64,000 bases of DNA from Paramecium pentaurelia (GCA_905183005.1 CAJJDO010000038.1:248001-312000); one strand, 5' to 3'. Positions 48,591-60,875 are shown, numbered from the stretch's first letter. Numbers and translations: made by a program. The notes: generated from the sequence alone by a model not told the origin.

Positions 48591-50182
48591 TCATTTTTTA
48601 TACTATCTAAAATTTCGATCATACTAAGTTATTTGTTAGATATTAACTATAATTTCTATAATTGATCTTTAATTTTTTCCTAACATAACAATCATTTTTA
48701 CAAAATTATCTTCTGAATATTTAATTACTAAGATGTTAATTTTCAACACCTTTATTTATAATGAATTATCAGATGTTACATACTCTGGCTTTTAGAGTAT
48801 TGAGAAAACTTGATTAATTTCTCTTTCTAAATGATTTTTAAAATTATTAGATTATTCATTAAAAAGTTCTTCATTTAGATGATTAAAATGCTTTATGAAA
48901 TAATCATTGCATAATTTAAGTTTTAATTCTCTATCCTATAATTTTCATTCATACTTATTTTCATGTAAAGATCTGCACCTTTCTTTTTCTAAATCATTGA
49001 TCAATTTGTTTAGTTTTGTTCTTAATGAATAATTTTATAATATTTTTAATTCCAAAATATTGTAATCATAACTCTCTTACAATAATTTTAACTTTTTTTC
49101 TAATTCACCTTTCTATTAATCGAAATTTAATTTAGATTTTTCATAATCAGATATCATTTTTTTAATTAATAATAGCTCCAAATGTAAAGATAGAAAATCT
49201 TTATGTTCTTCCCTTATTTTTTTAAATTCTTAAAGAATTTTTTTAAAAATAAAGAATTTCTATCTCAAATCCTCATCTAATTAAAATTATTAATTTTATT
49301 CAGTTTTAAATGTACTTTTGATTGCCTTCAAAATTTCTCCAATTTATTACCAAGAAATCCTATTTTTATAATCCTCTTAAACCATCATATCTATAAGAGC
49401 TTTTGTCATTTCACTAACCTGTATTTTCAGAGGATAAATAAAATTATTCTTATTCGTAAAATTCTGCAAACCATAAAGGATTTCATAAAAAACAACGCCT
49501 AATGAATAAATATCTGATTTCTCAGGATCATAATTTCCCTCTCTAACTTCAGGAGCTTAATATCCTCTTGTTCCACATCTAGTATTTAATTTTTAATTTT
49601 CAAAACTATTTGTTTATAAACAAAAACCAAAATCTATTATTTTAATTTAATTATCTTTAAACATAATATTTGAAGGTTTAATATCTCTATGATAATATTT
49701 ATAATTTTATAGACTAAATTTTTGAATTAATTAAATACCAAGAAAGTCCATTATAGATTTGAAGAAAAATATCTAAAGCCTATTCTTCTTTTATTAATAT
49801 AAATTACTTTAAATAATCCTATAAAGAATCTATTTAAAAAAAAATGCTTACAATCACATAATTCTAGGACTAATGCATACTTATCACTACTCTCAAAATT
49901 TTAAATTAAACGAACAATATTTTAATTCTTCAACTTGTTACATTATGTTAAGACTTCTACTTCCAATTTATACATTTGAGAAATCTTTTATTCAGAAAGA
50001 TTTATATCAGAATTAGATTTTTTGATTATTTTAAGGGCTACATAATTATTTGTATCAATATTTTTTGCTTTAAAAACCTATTTTATTTTCATAAATACCA
50101 TTGAACTAAGTCCTGATCCAAGAGGTTCATTTTAGTTTAGAATATAATTATTTAGAGTAATTGGCATGAATTTTATTTGCAT
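48591..50182 (-). CDS. Ser/Thr protein kinase with coiled-coil tail
   Basis: The minus-strand gene starts at ATG 50182 (MQIKFMPITLNNYIL). The kinase domain shows EPLGSGLSSMVFMKI, the catalytic Lys in YVALKIIKK, YYHRDIKPSNIM, IDFGFCLQT and CGTRGYQAPEVREG. The activation segment C-G-T-x-x-Y-x-A-P-E and the layout resemble ULK/ATG1-like or NEK-like kinases of ciliates. Short introns near 49830 and 49730 are needed. The 300-residue tail is a Glu/Lys-rich coiled coil. An in-frame TGA at 48955-48957 sits between two coiled-coil stretches that both read well. Either translation ends there, a short intron is missed, or the base is an error. The lower limit 48591 assumes continuation. Kinase identity is firm and the subfamily is not. 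Confidence 0.65.
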
Positions 50183-50624
50183 GTTATTTTTAATTATGAA
50201 TACTCTGTTTAATATATTGAACCATTTTAATTTTAACTCTATTTAGCTAAATCACATAATAAATTGTTTTAAAAGCATTAACTTTGATTTATTTTCTCTA
50301 TATTATTAAATTTATCATTTTTTTGATACCTTTAAAGATATCTTTAAATTGAAAATAACCGAAACCAAAAATACAATGTTAATTAAATATTGATAAATAT
50401 ATTTACTTCCTTAGGATTTCTTTGGTTATCTGATTTCTACCTTAAGTATATACTACACATTCATCTCATATTTAATATATATTTAAGATTAAAATGATAA
50501 ATTTAACAATAATAATAAATCTATTTTTTTAGATTATAATAATTTTAATATATGTATATGTGTATGATAAAATAATTTTAAGAAATCCAACAATTAGAGG
50601 AATATAAATAATTTAAATAAAATA
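50183..50624. other. Intergenic region between divergent genes
   Basis: About 440 AT-rich bases between the kinase start and the RING protein start. No gene or repeat recognised. Confidence 0.4.
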
Positions 50625-52782
50625 ATGGAATGTCCAATGTGTTGGGAATTATATGCCCAAAATAGAGTGGCAAGAAATCTACTTTGTGGTCATACTTACT
50701 GTTCTATATGTCTTGAATCAATCTACAATGTAAATAAAAGAATTGAATGTCCTCTTTGCAGAACAAAACATGAACCACATGTAAAACCACATTTATTGAG
50801 TAAAAATTATGTGGCTATGGATTTGGCTTCCAAGCATTTGGAAGTATAGTAAATTAATAGTATAACAATTAGAAAAAAGTTTGAATTATGTCCAATTCAT
50901 ATAAAACTTCCATTATAATTTTTTTGCGAGGATGATTAATCAAATATGTGTACTGAATGTATAGCAGAGCATTATGGTCATAAGTTTTTTAAATATGAAC
51001 ATTCTGGTATTAAACTTTTATAATGGTTAGTATCTTTATAATAAAATCGATTAGGAAGGATCTAAACAAAATTAAAATCTCAATTTGACATATTAGAAAA
51101 ATAAGTAAAAGGATTTGATAATTGCAAAGAACAACTATAATTGGAAAATGTGAAATTGGTATTTTAATTATCAATATTTAGATGCAATAATTAGATGAAC
51201 AATTTGATCGACTAATAAAAAAGATTGAATTAAGAAAGTAAGAATTGAAAGATTAACAATTAAAAATATTTACAACTGAATGTGAATAGATAGATTAGGA
51301 ATTAGCATTTAATTAATCTTTACTTACAAATATGACAAGTTTAACAACAAAATTAGAATAGAAATAAGGAGAACTAAGTATATAGAATTAAATAACTTAA
51401 TAGAAGGAGTAAAGGCTCTCAAAAACAATGATCTTATAAAGGAAATAGATGATTTAGAAGAATAAGTAGATAGAGATGTCGCATAACAAAAGTAATTAAA
51501 GATTAGTGAAATAAAGAAGTTACCAAAGTTGGTTTTTGATTTGAAATTAATTAATGAAGTCTCAAAGTTTGGTTAATTCAAGAAGGATGTATCTAATCCA
51601 TAAATATGCTTCTTTGGAGATAAGCATAAAATATTAATTTATAATATTGAAAATAATGAATGGACGTACAAATAAATGCCAAATGTATATCAAATATATA
51701 TAATAGAATACTTTAGAATATAATTATTATGCAGCTGCTGTAAGTTTGCCAAGTGGTGATATCATTATTACAGGAGGGGGAGTTAGTAGAAATACAATGT
51801 TAATATCTCCATCAAAAGGATTTCAATCATAAGCCTTAAAAAGTATGTACTTTCCAAGGAAGGAGCATGCTTGTGTTTATCTAGATGGATTTGTATATGC
51901 CATAGGAGGGTATTTCTAATCCATTAAAAATTTAGATATGATGGATCAGCTAAATAAATGTTGTCATGCTGTGAAAAGTATAGTTTAGTTTCAGATGAGT
52001 GGAAAATAATAGATCCTTTGTAAAAATAAAAGTGTGCTTTTGCAGCAGCAGCAGCTATAAATAAATTCATTTATGTATTTGGAGGTTTTGATGGAAGAGA
52101 GAGATTGAACACAATTGAAAGGTATTCAGTAAAAGAAAATCAATGGAAGGTCTTGGATGTTAAATTTAAGTAAGGGTTTAGTAATGCTGCTGCTATATCT
52201 TATGATGATAATAAAATTCTTATATTGGGAGGAGGGTAAGTATTACAAAAATTATTCATTTTAGATCAAATCAAGGTTTTTCATATGATTTATAAGTTTA
52301 TGATGTTAACGAATAAGTAGTTAAAACTTTAAGTAGAATGAATGAAGGAAGGGATTTGAGGAATAAATTGATTATTTTTGATAATAATTTGTTTGCTTGT
52401 GGAGGCAATAATCAATCTATAGAAAAATATTCGTTAAGCTAATAAGTGTGGGTTAATTTAAAGTAAATTAAGAATTAATTTAATTTAGGAGTTATGATTA
52501 ATTGGTTTAAGATAATTTGGATTCGTGGTGCAGTGCATTAACCTTTGAAATCAATAGTTCCACCTCTGTTTCAAATTTATTGAAACATAATTAATAAAAA
52601 GTAATGTTTATTTTAGATTGAAGTAACAATAATACAGTAAATAACTTTACTAAAAATATAAATTTGAAGAATAGGTATCTTTTGACAATGATTCATTTAA
52701 TTAAGATGCTTAAAGTGAAGAATTAGAAGACTTAGAAGATTATGCATATAACTAATAAGTTGGAGGATTATTTTAATTTTGA
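50625..52782 (+). CDS. RING/B-box/Kelch protein (TRIM-like E3 ligase)
   Basis: The gene starts at ATG 50625. A RING finger opens the protein: CPMCWELYAQNRVARNLLCG, then HTYCSICLES and ECPLCRTKH, giving a C3HC4 zinc pattern. A B-box-like zinc motif follows (CPIHIKLPLQFFCEDD then CTECIAEHYGHKF). A coiled coil (QLEKNKVKGF-type Lys/Gln-rich segments) leads to Kelch repeats with the double-glycine strand turns GDIIITGGGVSRN, DGFVYAIGGYF, KFIYVFGGFDGRERL and LIILGGG-like. Such proteins are E3 ubiquitin ligases with a beta-propeller for substrates. Introns in the Kelch part are not all fixed. The end is either near 52575 or, more likely, TGA 52780-52782 after an acidic tail (EELEDLEDYAYNQQ). Confidence 0.7.
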
Positions 52783-53281
52783 ATTTATAATTAGATATAA
52801 TTAATAATTAAAAACCATATAATCAATTAGTCAATAATCTCATTAATTAACAATAATATTTCATTAAAAACAGTTATATTTTATGTTTTATAGGTATTTG
52901 TATTTTTTTACAATGAATTTTATTTGCTTATTTTTCACTTAATGGTAATAAATCATACAATATTTGTCTTCTCAAACAATATTATATCAACTAAAATGAT
53001 AAAATAAATATTATCCCTAAAGGGAGTATAAAAGGAGCAAAATCTACTAAATTTTATTATGTCACTTAAGACTAAATTATTCCATTAGTGTAATTTATTA
53101 TAGAAGTTATGATATTTTTACATTGAACTTTATATAGAATCAATATAAATATCATTTATTTCACTTACATGAAATTTATTAAATTTATATTATAAAAACC
53201 AATTTTATATTTTAACTTTTTACGAAGTAACAATTTTGTTTATTTACTTATAAGTGAAATATATGATATTACATAACTATA
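52783..53281. other. AT-rich intergenic region
   Basis: About 500 AT-rich bases between the convergent TRIM-like and RhoGAP genes. No gene recognised. Confidence 0.4.
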
Positions 53282-54670
53282 TCATTATTGTTATCCTTCT
53301 TATTATTGCATCTCATTTTATTCTAACTCTGTTTCAAGTAAAAAGTCACTCATCTTCTAATTTGGAAATATTTAGGTAGCATTTTGAATTATGAATTAAA
53401 TATATTAATTTATCATTTTTATTCTAAATATACTATATTGAATAATACTTCTAATATTATTCTTAAATATTCTCTTATTCATATACTTGGGGTCTACATA
53501 AGCTAATACCAAAAACAATAGCTAAATTACTAGCATTCATCTTATTAATATGAGAATAGGATGCCACAGATTACAGTATTAGAATTATTAAAGTAAATAA
53601 ATTTCTATTCAAATTTGGAAATTATTAAATTAATTGCTATGCATCTTCAATAGAATATTTATTCATTATAGTTATTTAATTATAATATTAATATGGAACA
53701 ACTGAATACTTTAATTTATCTAGAACTCTTTTAATAAAATTGGCTATTACTATTATATTCTCATAATCAAGTATTTCTTAATACTATTTTTAAATTAAAT
53801 AATTTTCAAACTCTTTATCCTGAGTTTAAGCAGAACACAACCTAAATATTCCTTCTAACATAATATTTTAAGGGTTTTATAATAATTTTGTGATGCATAG
53901 ATCAAGAATTAATGGTATTCCTTTGCTTGTAAGTTCATATTAATCTAATTCAAGGTTGTAAATTTAAGTTTGGTCTAATTGGATAAATTATTGTTTATTT
54001 CCAGTAAAAGCTTATTAAAGTTATTAATAAGAAGAATCTTTGCAATAAGAAGGTATTTTTTCAAATTATTGCTTTTAAAAAAATTGATAATTCAGCAATT
54101 AAACCATTCTAAATTTTAAGGATTTAGATACTTTTCAAGATAAATTGTTTTTTATTTCAAAATTGATATTTAAACACTGTTTTGAAACCAAAACCATGAT
54201 TTTATGAAAACATTTCCATGTACTATAAATATTTTTTGGAGGTTTTCAAAATATATACAAGGAAATTCTTTAAAGGTTGAATAAAATTTTGATAAATGCA
54301 AGTAAGTTTTCAAATCTGTATTGAGATAAATTATGAAAAATTCTCTACATCATATTATGGAATGATTACTAATTTTTTTAATTTTATAGTTATGAGATCA
54401 TATAATAAGTAATTGATCTTATGTTATTGTCATTCTACAATTTTCCTTGAATGATGAAGACAGATTATTTTTACTAAGTTAAACCTAAGGATATAATTTA
54501 ATAAAGAAACCTGCTTATATTAATAAAGGATCATCCTTGTTTTTAGAATCATATTTTGCAACTTGCATTTAAACAATAAAGTCATTTTATATCTTTTTTT
54601 CATTTTAGACATATTTCTAGTCATTTGCAAACAGTTCTCTTATTTATTACTTTTCTTTGTCAATAATCAT
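53282..54670 (-). CDS. RhoGAP domain protein, about 430 aa
   Basis: The minus-strand gene runs from ATG 54670 (MIIDKEKQQIRELFANDQ) to TGA 53282-53284. The C-terminal half is a RhoGAP domain: ELTSKGIPLILDLCITKLL, then MLEGIFRLCSA containing the Arg finger (GIFR), a helix with IANFIKRVLDKL, VVPYQYYNQ, and the closing motif NKMNASNLAIVFGISL. The N-terminal region has beta-strand-like pieces (AGFFIKLYPQVQLSKNN) that may be a PH-type domain. RhoGAPs switch off Rho/Rac GTPases by stimulating GTP hydrolysis and shape the cytoskeleton. Several short introns in the N-terminal half are not fixed. A short acidic/Gln-rich tail (TELEQNEMQQQEG) ends the protein. It sits 26 bases after the coiled-coil gene stop. 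Confidence 0.68.
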
Positions 54671-54696
54671 AAATTAATTAAAACTATACTATAAAA

Positions 54697-55719
54697 TCAG
54701 AAGATTTAGCATGATTCACAACTCTTATTCTTTTGATTTCTTTTAGATCTAAAAGATTTGATAGAACTAATATCTTCTTCTGTAAATGTATTCATTAAAA
54801 CAAGATTCTGAAGCCATGACAATATTTTAATTTTATTGAACATCATTCTAAAATTATAAAAATTATTTACAACTACATTATATATATCATTATATTGATA
54901 TTCTATACATTAAATCTATTTTTCCTTCAAATTGAGAAGTTATTTTATTATTGTAAAATTCTGACTTTTTATTTTCAATTATTAAATTTCTTTTTGCAAT
55001 GACCCGAATAACTTTTTGTGACTGTTATTGTCTTAAAAATTTTATTAAAATTAAGGTTTTGTAGATTCCTCTTTTAATTGTTTTTCTGAATTTTGATTGT
55101 GCTATTATACTTTTTTATTTTCTTCTTTTTACAAAATTTTATTAGTTTAGTTAATTTCTTTAATTTTGGTTTATATATTTATCTCATTCTCTTAAGGTAA
55201 TAATAATTACATTTGTATACTTTATATTAAATTCTTAAAATTTACAATTTTAGTTTAGTTTATTTATTTTCCTTTTTTGTAATAGATTGTTTTTTCTAAC
55301 AAAATATCAATTCTGATTTTAATTCCTAAATTTGATCATTTAACTCTTTATTCCTTTGTTCTCCCTTCGTCCTTTTATTATAAAATAAGTTCTACATGTC
55401 TACTTTTAATTTCTTCTACAAATCTTGCTGAAGTTTAGTCTCCCAATGACAAAATGGTTCTTCTATCTCTAGGCGTAGAATATTATAAGGGAGTTGTCAC
55501 ATAACTTGATGACTTTTTATCTATGATATCTATAAATTTTTTATTCAATTAAAGAGTTGGAATTTCAACATTTTTGTAACTCGTTTAATGAATTCTTCTT
55601 TCATAAAGTAAAACTTCCAAAAAATCAATAATTTCATGAGCCTTATCAAGTTTTTCCTAATAAAATCTAGTCTTAGAATTAGGAGATAATGAAGAAGATT
55701 GTGGTTAGAGATCAAACAT
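54697..55719 (-). CDS. Coiled-coil protein, about 300 aa
   Basis: The minus-strand gene runs from ATG 55719 (MFDLQPQSSSLSPNSKTR) to TGA 54697-54699. A Ser/Thr-rich N-terminus with possible phosphorylation sites (VTTPLQYSTPRDRR) precedes a long Glu/Lys/Gln-rich coiled coil (KELNDQIQELKSELIFCQKK). The gene ends in a basic tail (FRSKRNQKNKSCESC). At least two short introns (28 bases near 55415 and one near 55190) are needed. No enzymatic domain is visible. It is likely a structural or scaffold protein. Upstream lies the ribosomal protein uS11 gene on the same strand, 52 bases away. Confidence 0.55.
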
Positions 55720-55771
55720 AATATTTTAATTAATATGTACATTTATTTTACTGTATGTATATATTACTTTT

Positions 55772-56321
55772 TCACAATCTTCTTCCTCTTCTACCTCCAG
55801 GTCTTCTTGTTGAATCAGTTGGAATAGGAGTAACATCTTCAATTCTACCAATTTTCAGTCCAAGACGAGCCAATGCTCTCAATGCAGCTTAAGCACCTGG
55901 TCCAGGTTATCTTGTATCAACACCTAAATAAATAATGAATATTTGATACCTCCTCTTGCTCTTAATTTAATATGCAAAGCATTAATTTTGAGTGTTTTCA
56001 ATTTCTCATAAACATCTTTGGCTGCTTGCATGGCTGCATATGGTGATGATTCTTCTCTATCTGATTTAACTTTCATTCCACCAGTTACTCTAGCTAATGT
56101 TTCTCTTCCTGTCAAATCAGTGATATGAATAAAAGTGTCATTCCATGTAGATAAGATGTGAGCCACTCCAAATACTAATTCATTTCCTGCCACATTTGGT
56201 CCTAATGTAGCTACTACTTATTAAACAGTTTCTTCTCCAGTTTTCTTTCCTTTTTTGCCTTTTGGTTATTGAACAGGTTATGGTTTTGCGTCAGCCTTTA
56301 TTTAATTGTTATAGTTACCAT
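55772..56321 (-). CDS. RPS14: Ribosomal protein uS11 (S14e), 166 aa
   Basis: The model is complement(55772-55923, 55950-56295, 56319-56321), 167 codons with introns of 26 and 23 bases. The start codon alone forms the first exon, because the 23-base AAG-ending intron begins directly after ATG. After a Lys/Gln-rich extension the conserved core reads VFGVAHILSTWNDTFIHITD, then GGMKVKSDREESSPYAAM, AQAALRALARLGLKIGRIED and the basic tail PTDSTRRPGGRRGRRL. The protein binds 18S rRNA at the 40S platform. The N-terminal extension is slightly longer than in animals. It lies 172 bases downstream of eL19 on the same strand. Identity is certain and also confirms the genetic code. Confidence 0.95.
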
Positions 56322-56493
56322 TGTCTAAAAATTAATTTAAATCTTTTTTTAATATAGAAAATAGAAATCATCTCATAATTTAATTAATAACTACATTATA
56401 TATAACTAAAAATATTAGATGTCTAGAACACCATACAATCAATTATATTATTATGATAACAAATTATTTATTATTGTACTAAATATGTAAATA

Positions 56494-57062
56494 TCATTCA
56501 GCAGCAAATTTGTTTTAGGTTTTCTTGGTTCTTTGAGCCTTATTCTTTTCTCTTCTATCATTTTATTCTTTCTCTATTTTATCAACTCTAACTTTTTCTT
56601 ATTTAGTTTCATGAATTGCCTCAATAAGAACTTTTTTGTTTTTGTATTGATTACCTTTTGAAGCCAAATAAAATTCATGATATCTAAATTATTTAACATT
56701 ATTTACTATTGTCTATCAATTTTCTTTGCAGCTCTATATTTTCTGAGCAATCTTCTTAAAACTCTTTATCTTCTAATCCAAAGAACTTTTGTTGGCATTC
56801 TTGCCTCTCTTGTACCTCTTCTTTTACCAGTTCCGGTGTGTCTGCCTCTTCTCTTTGCTTCAAGGTATCTTCTTGCTCTAGCTCTTGAATGAATTGTTCT
56901 CAATCTTCTCATAATCAAACCATCTTTAATTAATTTTCTAATTGACATTCTTGAATTAGCAAGACTGATTTCACTTGCTTCATTTGGGTCTAACCAAACT
57001 CTGTTGATACCAACCTTTAATTATGTAGAAGCCAATCTTTTTTGGAGGCGGAGATTAACCAT
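56494..57062 (-). CDS. RPL19: Ribosomal protein eL19 (181 aa)
   Basis: The model is complement(56494-56683, 56707-57062), 182 codons with one 23-base TAG-ending intron. It begins MVNLRLQKRLASTQLK. The conserved block VWLDPNEASEISLANSRMSI is followed by RKLIKDGLIMRRLRTIHSRA, the basic GRHTGTGKRRGTREARMPTK, and LRRLLRKYRAAKKIDRQQYH. The Lys-rich C-terminal helix ends KTQNKFAAE. eL19 is part of the 60S subunit and bridges to 40S. Length and all conserved blocks match the family. It is confidently identified. Confidence 0.95.
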
Positions 57063-57432
57063 TAAAAAATAATATCTAAATTTTTAAATTTTTTTTCATT
57101 TAATCTAAGCATTTCCAATATTAGATTACAAATAAAAAGAATATATAATTTTACTTTGTATATAAATTGGTAAAAAAGAACAAATGAAACTCATTATATT
57201 TTGATGAATAAATATTCATATATTAAATTTAATAACTAAAATATAAATAATTCTACAGTTATTTCAGTTAATACTCAATAAATTTTATTGAAATTTATAT
57301 TACTTAATCAATTATTGCATCATAAAAGTGACCCAACTTATAAGTAATCATAACAGAGTATAGTAATTTTTATACCTTTTGAGGGAAAATTGAAACAAAA
57401 AGTGGAAATAATTAAATTTAAAATCAAATAAA
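57063..57432. other. Intergenic region between divergent genes
   Basis: About 370 AT-rich bases between eL19 (minus) and the CDK-like kinase (plus). Promoters presumably lie here. No other feature is seen. Confidence 0.4.
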
Positions 57433-58440
57433 ATGTAGCAGAATTAGAGCTATAAAAAAATCAAATGTCTATTCAAAGGATATGCAGGTAAAGTATACCT
57501 GATCGAAAGAAGATCAGAAAATGATCCTCCCAATAAGAAACACACCCCCTTAGTCTTAAAAAGATATTACAGAAAAGTATAAAAAATTGCAATTTTATAT
57601 AGCCTTCTGACCCTCAGGATCATACTTAGTTAAATGAATATAAATTTTTGAGTACGTTAAATCATCCCAATATTGTAAATTTTATAGATGCATTTACCGA
57701 AAAATTTGAATACAAAAAATACTTGTGTTTAACGATGGAATATATGGCACCACTTCATGAACTATTATTCTCCATTAATGATTGTCAACTCTATATTTTT
57801 AAAGAGCTTTGTTTAGCTTTGAATTATCTACATTAATAAAATATCCTCCATAGAGATATTAAACCTAGCAATGTCTTTGTAACATCAGAAGGATAAATAA
57901 AATTAGGAGATTTTGGCATTTCAACATAGATAAGAGATTTGATGACTCCTTAAACTTGTACTAAGAATTATAGAGCACCTGAATTATTCTTTGGACTAAA
58001 AGAATATGATGCATCAATTGATATATGGTCTCTTGGTTGTACATTAGTAGAATTATTCATAGGAAAAATTTTATTTGATGGAAGATCAGAAATTGAGATT
58101 ATGTCATAAATAGCTGAACTTCTAGGAAGTTTGAATGTAAAATAATACATATATATACTAGGATTCAAATTGGAAAGGAGTCTCATAATTACCTATGTAT
58201 TTGGAATTTATAAATGATAAGTAACCAAAACTATCAAAAATCTTATCTACATTACCTAAAAATTTACAGCCTTTAGTTGATAATATGTTAAGAATGAATC
58301 CAAAAGAAAGACCCAATATTAAATAGGTTTTAGAATATTTGAATGAAATGAATATTAAAGATTGCTCAACATAATTAGCGATTATTGCTCAGAATGCCAT
58401 GAGTGCGAGTAATAAAATTAAATTTCAATAAGTGATATGA
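57433..58440 (+). CDS. CDK/CMGC-like protein kinase (318 aa)
   Basis: The model is join(57433-57576, 57603-58136, 58162-58440), 319 codons with introns of 26 and 25 bases. The N-lobe is unusual (FKGYAGKVYLIERRS, then LVLKRYYRK with the likely catalytic Lys). The C-lobe is typical: LHRDIKPSNVFVT, LGDFGISTQIRD, CTKNYRAPELFFGLKEYDAS, DIWSLGCTLVELFIGKILFD. The activation segment ending T-x-x-Y-R-A-P-E is CMGC type. No PSTAIRE helix is evident, so cyclin dependence is doubtful. Only one of the usual glycine-rich loop glycines is clear. It is followed 18 bases later by a small unknown gene on the same strand. Confidence 0.82.
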
Positions 58441-58458
58441 TTTTATAAAAATAATTAA

Positions 58459-58929
58459 ATGAATTTTGATTCCCCTTTTGCTGAATTAAAAACTCCTTAA
58501 AAACCATATTATGTTAGATCAAGTCATAAACATAACTCAAGTTAACCTAAACTATCCAATTATTTTACAGATATTAACGAACATAAATAAAATCTCTCCA
58601 AAGTCGGTCAGGAAACGTTAAAAAAATGGGATTTCTTTTCTGATCCATTTAGTTTACCTGATAAATATGTAAGCAAATCTCAATAAAAAATAAAAACAGA
58701 ATCAACAGACTTTGGATTTGATAGTATAGATTTCATTTTAGGAAAATAAACAGATCGACACAGTCCAACATCTATTCAAGTGTTTCATTAGAAAACTCAA
58801 TCAGAGAAATTGATAGGCAAAAAAGTATAATTTTCAGAATTGGTACAAGTAAAGAATGATGATGGAAGTGAATTTGAAGAACCTATTCAATTGTTTTCAA
58901 GAAAGTAAACAAGAAAAAGCATGTTCTGA
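58459..58929 (+). CDS. Unknown Ser/Gln-rich protein (156 aa)
   Basis: A single intact frame of 157 codons runs from ATG 58459 to TGA 58927-58929. It is polar, probably disordered, with Pro-directed Ser/Thr sites (RHSPTSIQVFHQ, ELKTPQKPYYV) and a basic end (RKQTRKSMF). It starts 18 bases after the CDK-like kinase, so the proteins may be related functionally, but this is speculation. Its 3' two thirds (from 58639) are duplicated at 59758-60048 by the third assembly join. Confidence 0.55.
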
Positions 58930-59281
58930 AAATCAAATCATCGACCTTCTGATTTAATTAGAAAATAATGTTGATTTAATTTACTTCTTTATTAATATTA
59001 CGTATTCTAATTTGAATATAAATAATATTATCTTATTCACATGAATTTACAAATCTATTTATGATAATCAATTTATAATTACTGAGTTCATACAACAGAC
59101 AATACATTTAAGATATCATTCGTTTTATATTTTGACTCTATTAAAAATATATTTATATTTGTGTTTTTTAATCAATAAAAATGTAAAAAATATAAGAATT
59201 AAGAGTGATTTTGAGTACATTATTTTATTATATTATAAATTATATAATTTATAAGCATTTTATTTAATAAATTATATTATA
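58930..59281. other. Intergenic region (also copied at 60049-60400)
   Basis: This gap of 352 bases is AT-rich and holds no recognisable gene. It probably contains the promoter of the coiled-coil gene that starts at 59282 and again at 60401. Confidence 0.4.
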
Positions 59282-59756
59282 ATGCATAAGCATGGGAAGA
59301 GGTTACATATGGGATCGTAAAATCAATAATCTCTAACATCTCTAAATTCAAAGAATGCTAATTAGGAAACAGAGAAACAATAGGATCAATATGAAATAGT
59401 ACAATAAAGCTTTGAGAATTCGATGTAAATGAATGTGAAAGATCATATTGATAAGTTATTTGTAATGATTATAAAATAAAAAATAGAACATATTGAATAA
59501 AATTAAGGATGATTTAAAAGTTAGTAGAGATGATATGAATGTCATACGTGAAGAATTACATAAAATGAAATCTAATTAATATCGAGAAGAAGATTAAATA
59601 ACAAAAACATTACTTTCAGATGTATAATGAATCAATATTTAGATAAACAAACAAAATAGTGAATTAAATAAATAAAAAATTGATACACAAACTGTTTATG
59701 GAAGTCTAAATATGCAAATCTCAAGTTTATATTGCGATAAAGATTTTCTTAATGGA
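59282..59756 (+). pseudogene. Truncated copy of the coiled-coil gene at 60401 (assembly duplicate)
   Basis: The first 475 bases of the gene at 60401-60947 appear here and are cut by the N. It is the left member of the duplicated block, so it should not be counted as a separate gene. Confidence 0.85.
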
Positions 59757-59757
59757 N

Positions 59758-60875
59758 TCTGATCCATTTAGTTTACCTGATAAATATGTAAGCAAATCTC
59801 AATAAAAAATAAAAACAGAATCAACAGACTTTGGATTTGATAGTATAGATTTCATTTTAGGAAAATAAACAGATCGACACAGTCCAACATCTATTCAAGT
59901 GTTTCATTAGAAAACTCAATCAGAGAAATTGATAGGCAAAAAAGTATAATTTTCAGAATTGGTACAAGTAAAGAATGATGATGGAAGTGAATTTGAAGAA
60001 CCTATTCAATTGTTTTCAAGAAAGTAAACAAGAAAAAGCATGTTCTGAAAATCAAATCATCGACCTTCTGATTTAATTAGAAAATAATGTTGATTTAATT
60101 TACTTCTTTATTAATATTACGTATTCTAATTTGAATATAAATAATATTATCTTATTCACATGAATTTACAAATCTATTTATGATAATCAATTTATAATTA
60201 CTGAGTTCATACAACAGACAATACATTTAAGATATCATTCGTTTTATATTTTGACTCTATTAAAAATATATTTATATTTGTGTTTTTTAATCAATAAAAA
60301 TGTAAAAAATATAAGAATTAAGAGTGATTTTGAGTACATTATTTTATTATATTATAAATTATATAATTTATAAGCATTTTATTTAATAAATTATATTATA
60401 ATGCATAAGCATGGGAAGAGGTTACATATGGGATCGTAAAATCAATAATCTCTAACATCTCTAAATTCAAAGAATGCTAATTAGGAAACAGAGAAACAAT
60501 AGGATCAATATGAAATAGTACAATAAAGCTTTGAGAATTCGATGTAAATGAATGTGAAAGATCATATTGATAAGTTATTTGTAATGATTATAAAATAAAA
60601 AATAGAACATATTGAATAAAATTAAGGATGATTTAAAAGTTAGTAGAGATGATATGAATGTCATACGTGAAGAATTACATAAAATGAAATCTAATTAATA
60701 TCGAGAAGAAGATTAAATAACAAAAACATTACTTTCAGATGTATAATGAATCAATATTTAGATAAACAAACAAAATAGTGAATTAAATAAATAAAAAATT
60801 GATACACAAACTGTTTATGGAAGTCTAAATATGCAAATCTCAAGTTTATATTGCGATAAAGATTTTCTTAATGGA
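59758..60875. repeat. Direct copy 2 (right) flanking the N at 59757
   Basis: This is the exact second copy of 58639-59756. It begins inside the unknown gene of 58459-58929 (an orphan 3' fragment here, up to 60048) and continues into unique sequence after 60875, completing the coiled-coil gene. Confidence 0.9.

Larger units (their letters stand above)
58639..59756. repeat. Direct copy 1 (left) flanking the N at 59757
   Basis: These 1118 bases recur exactly at 59758-60875. The left copy ends at the N inside a coiled-coil gene. This is read as an unmerged contig overlap. Confidence 0.9.

Noticed and set aside
56677..56892. Plus-strand hydrophobic frame
   Set aside because: It is antisense to eL19, whose protein is unmistakable.
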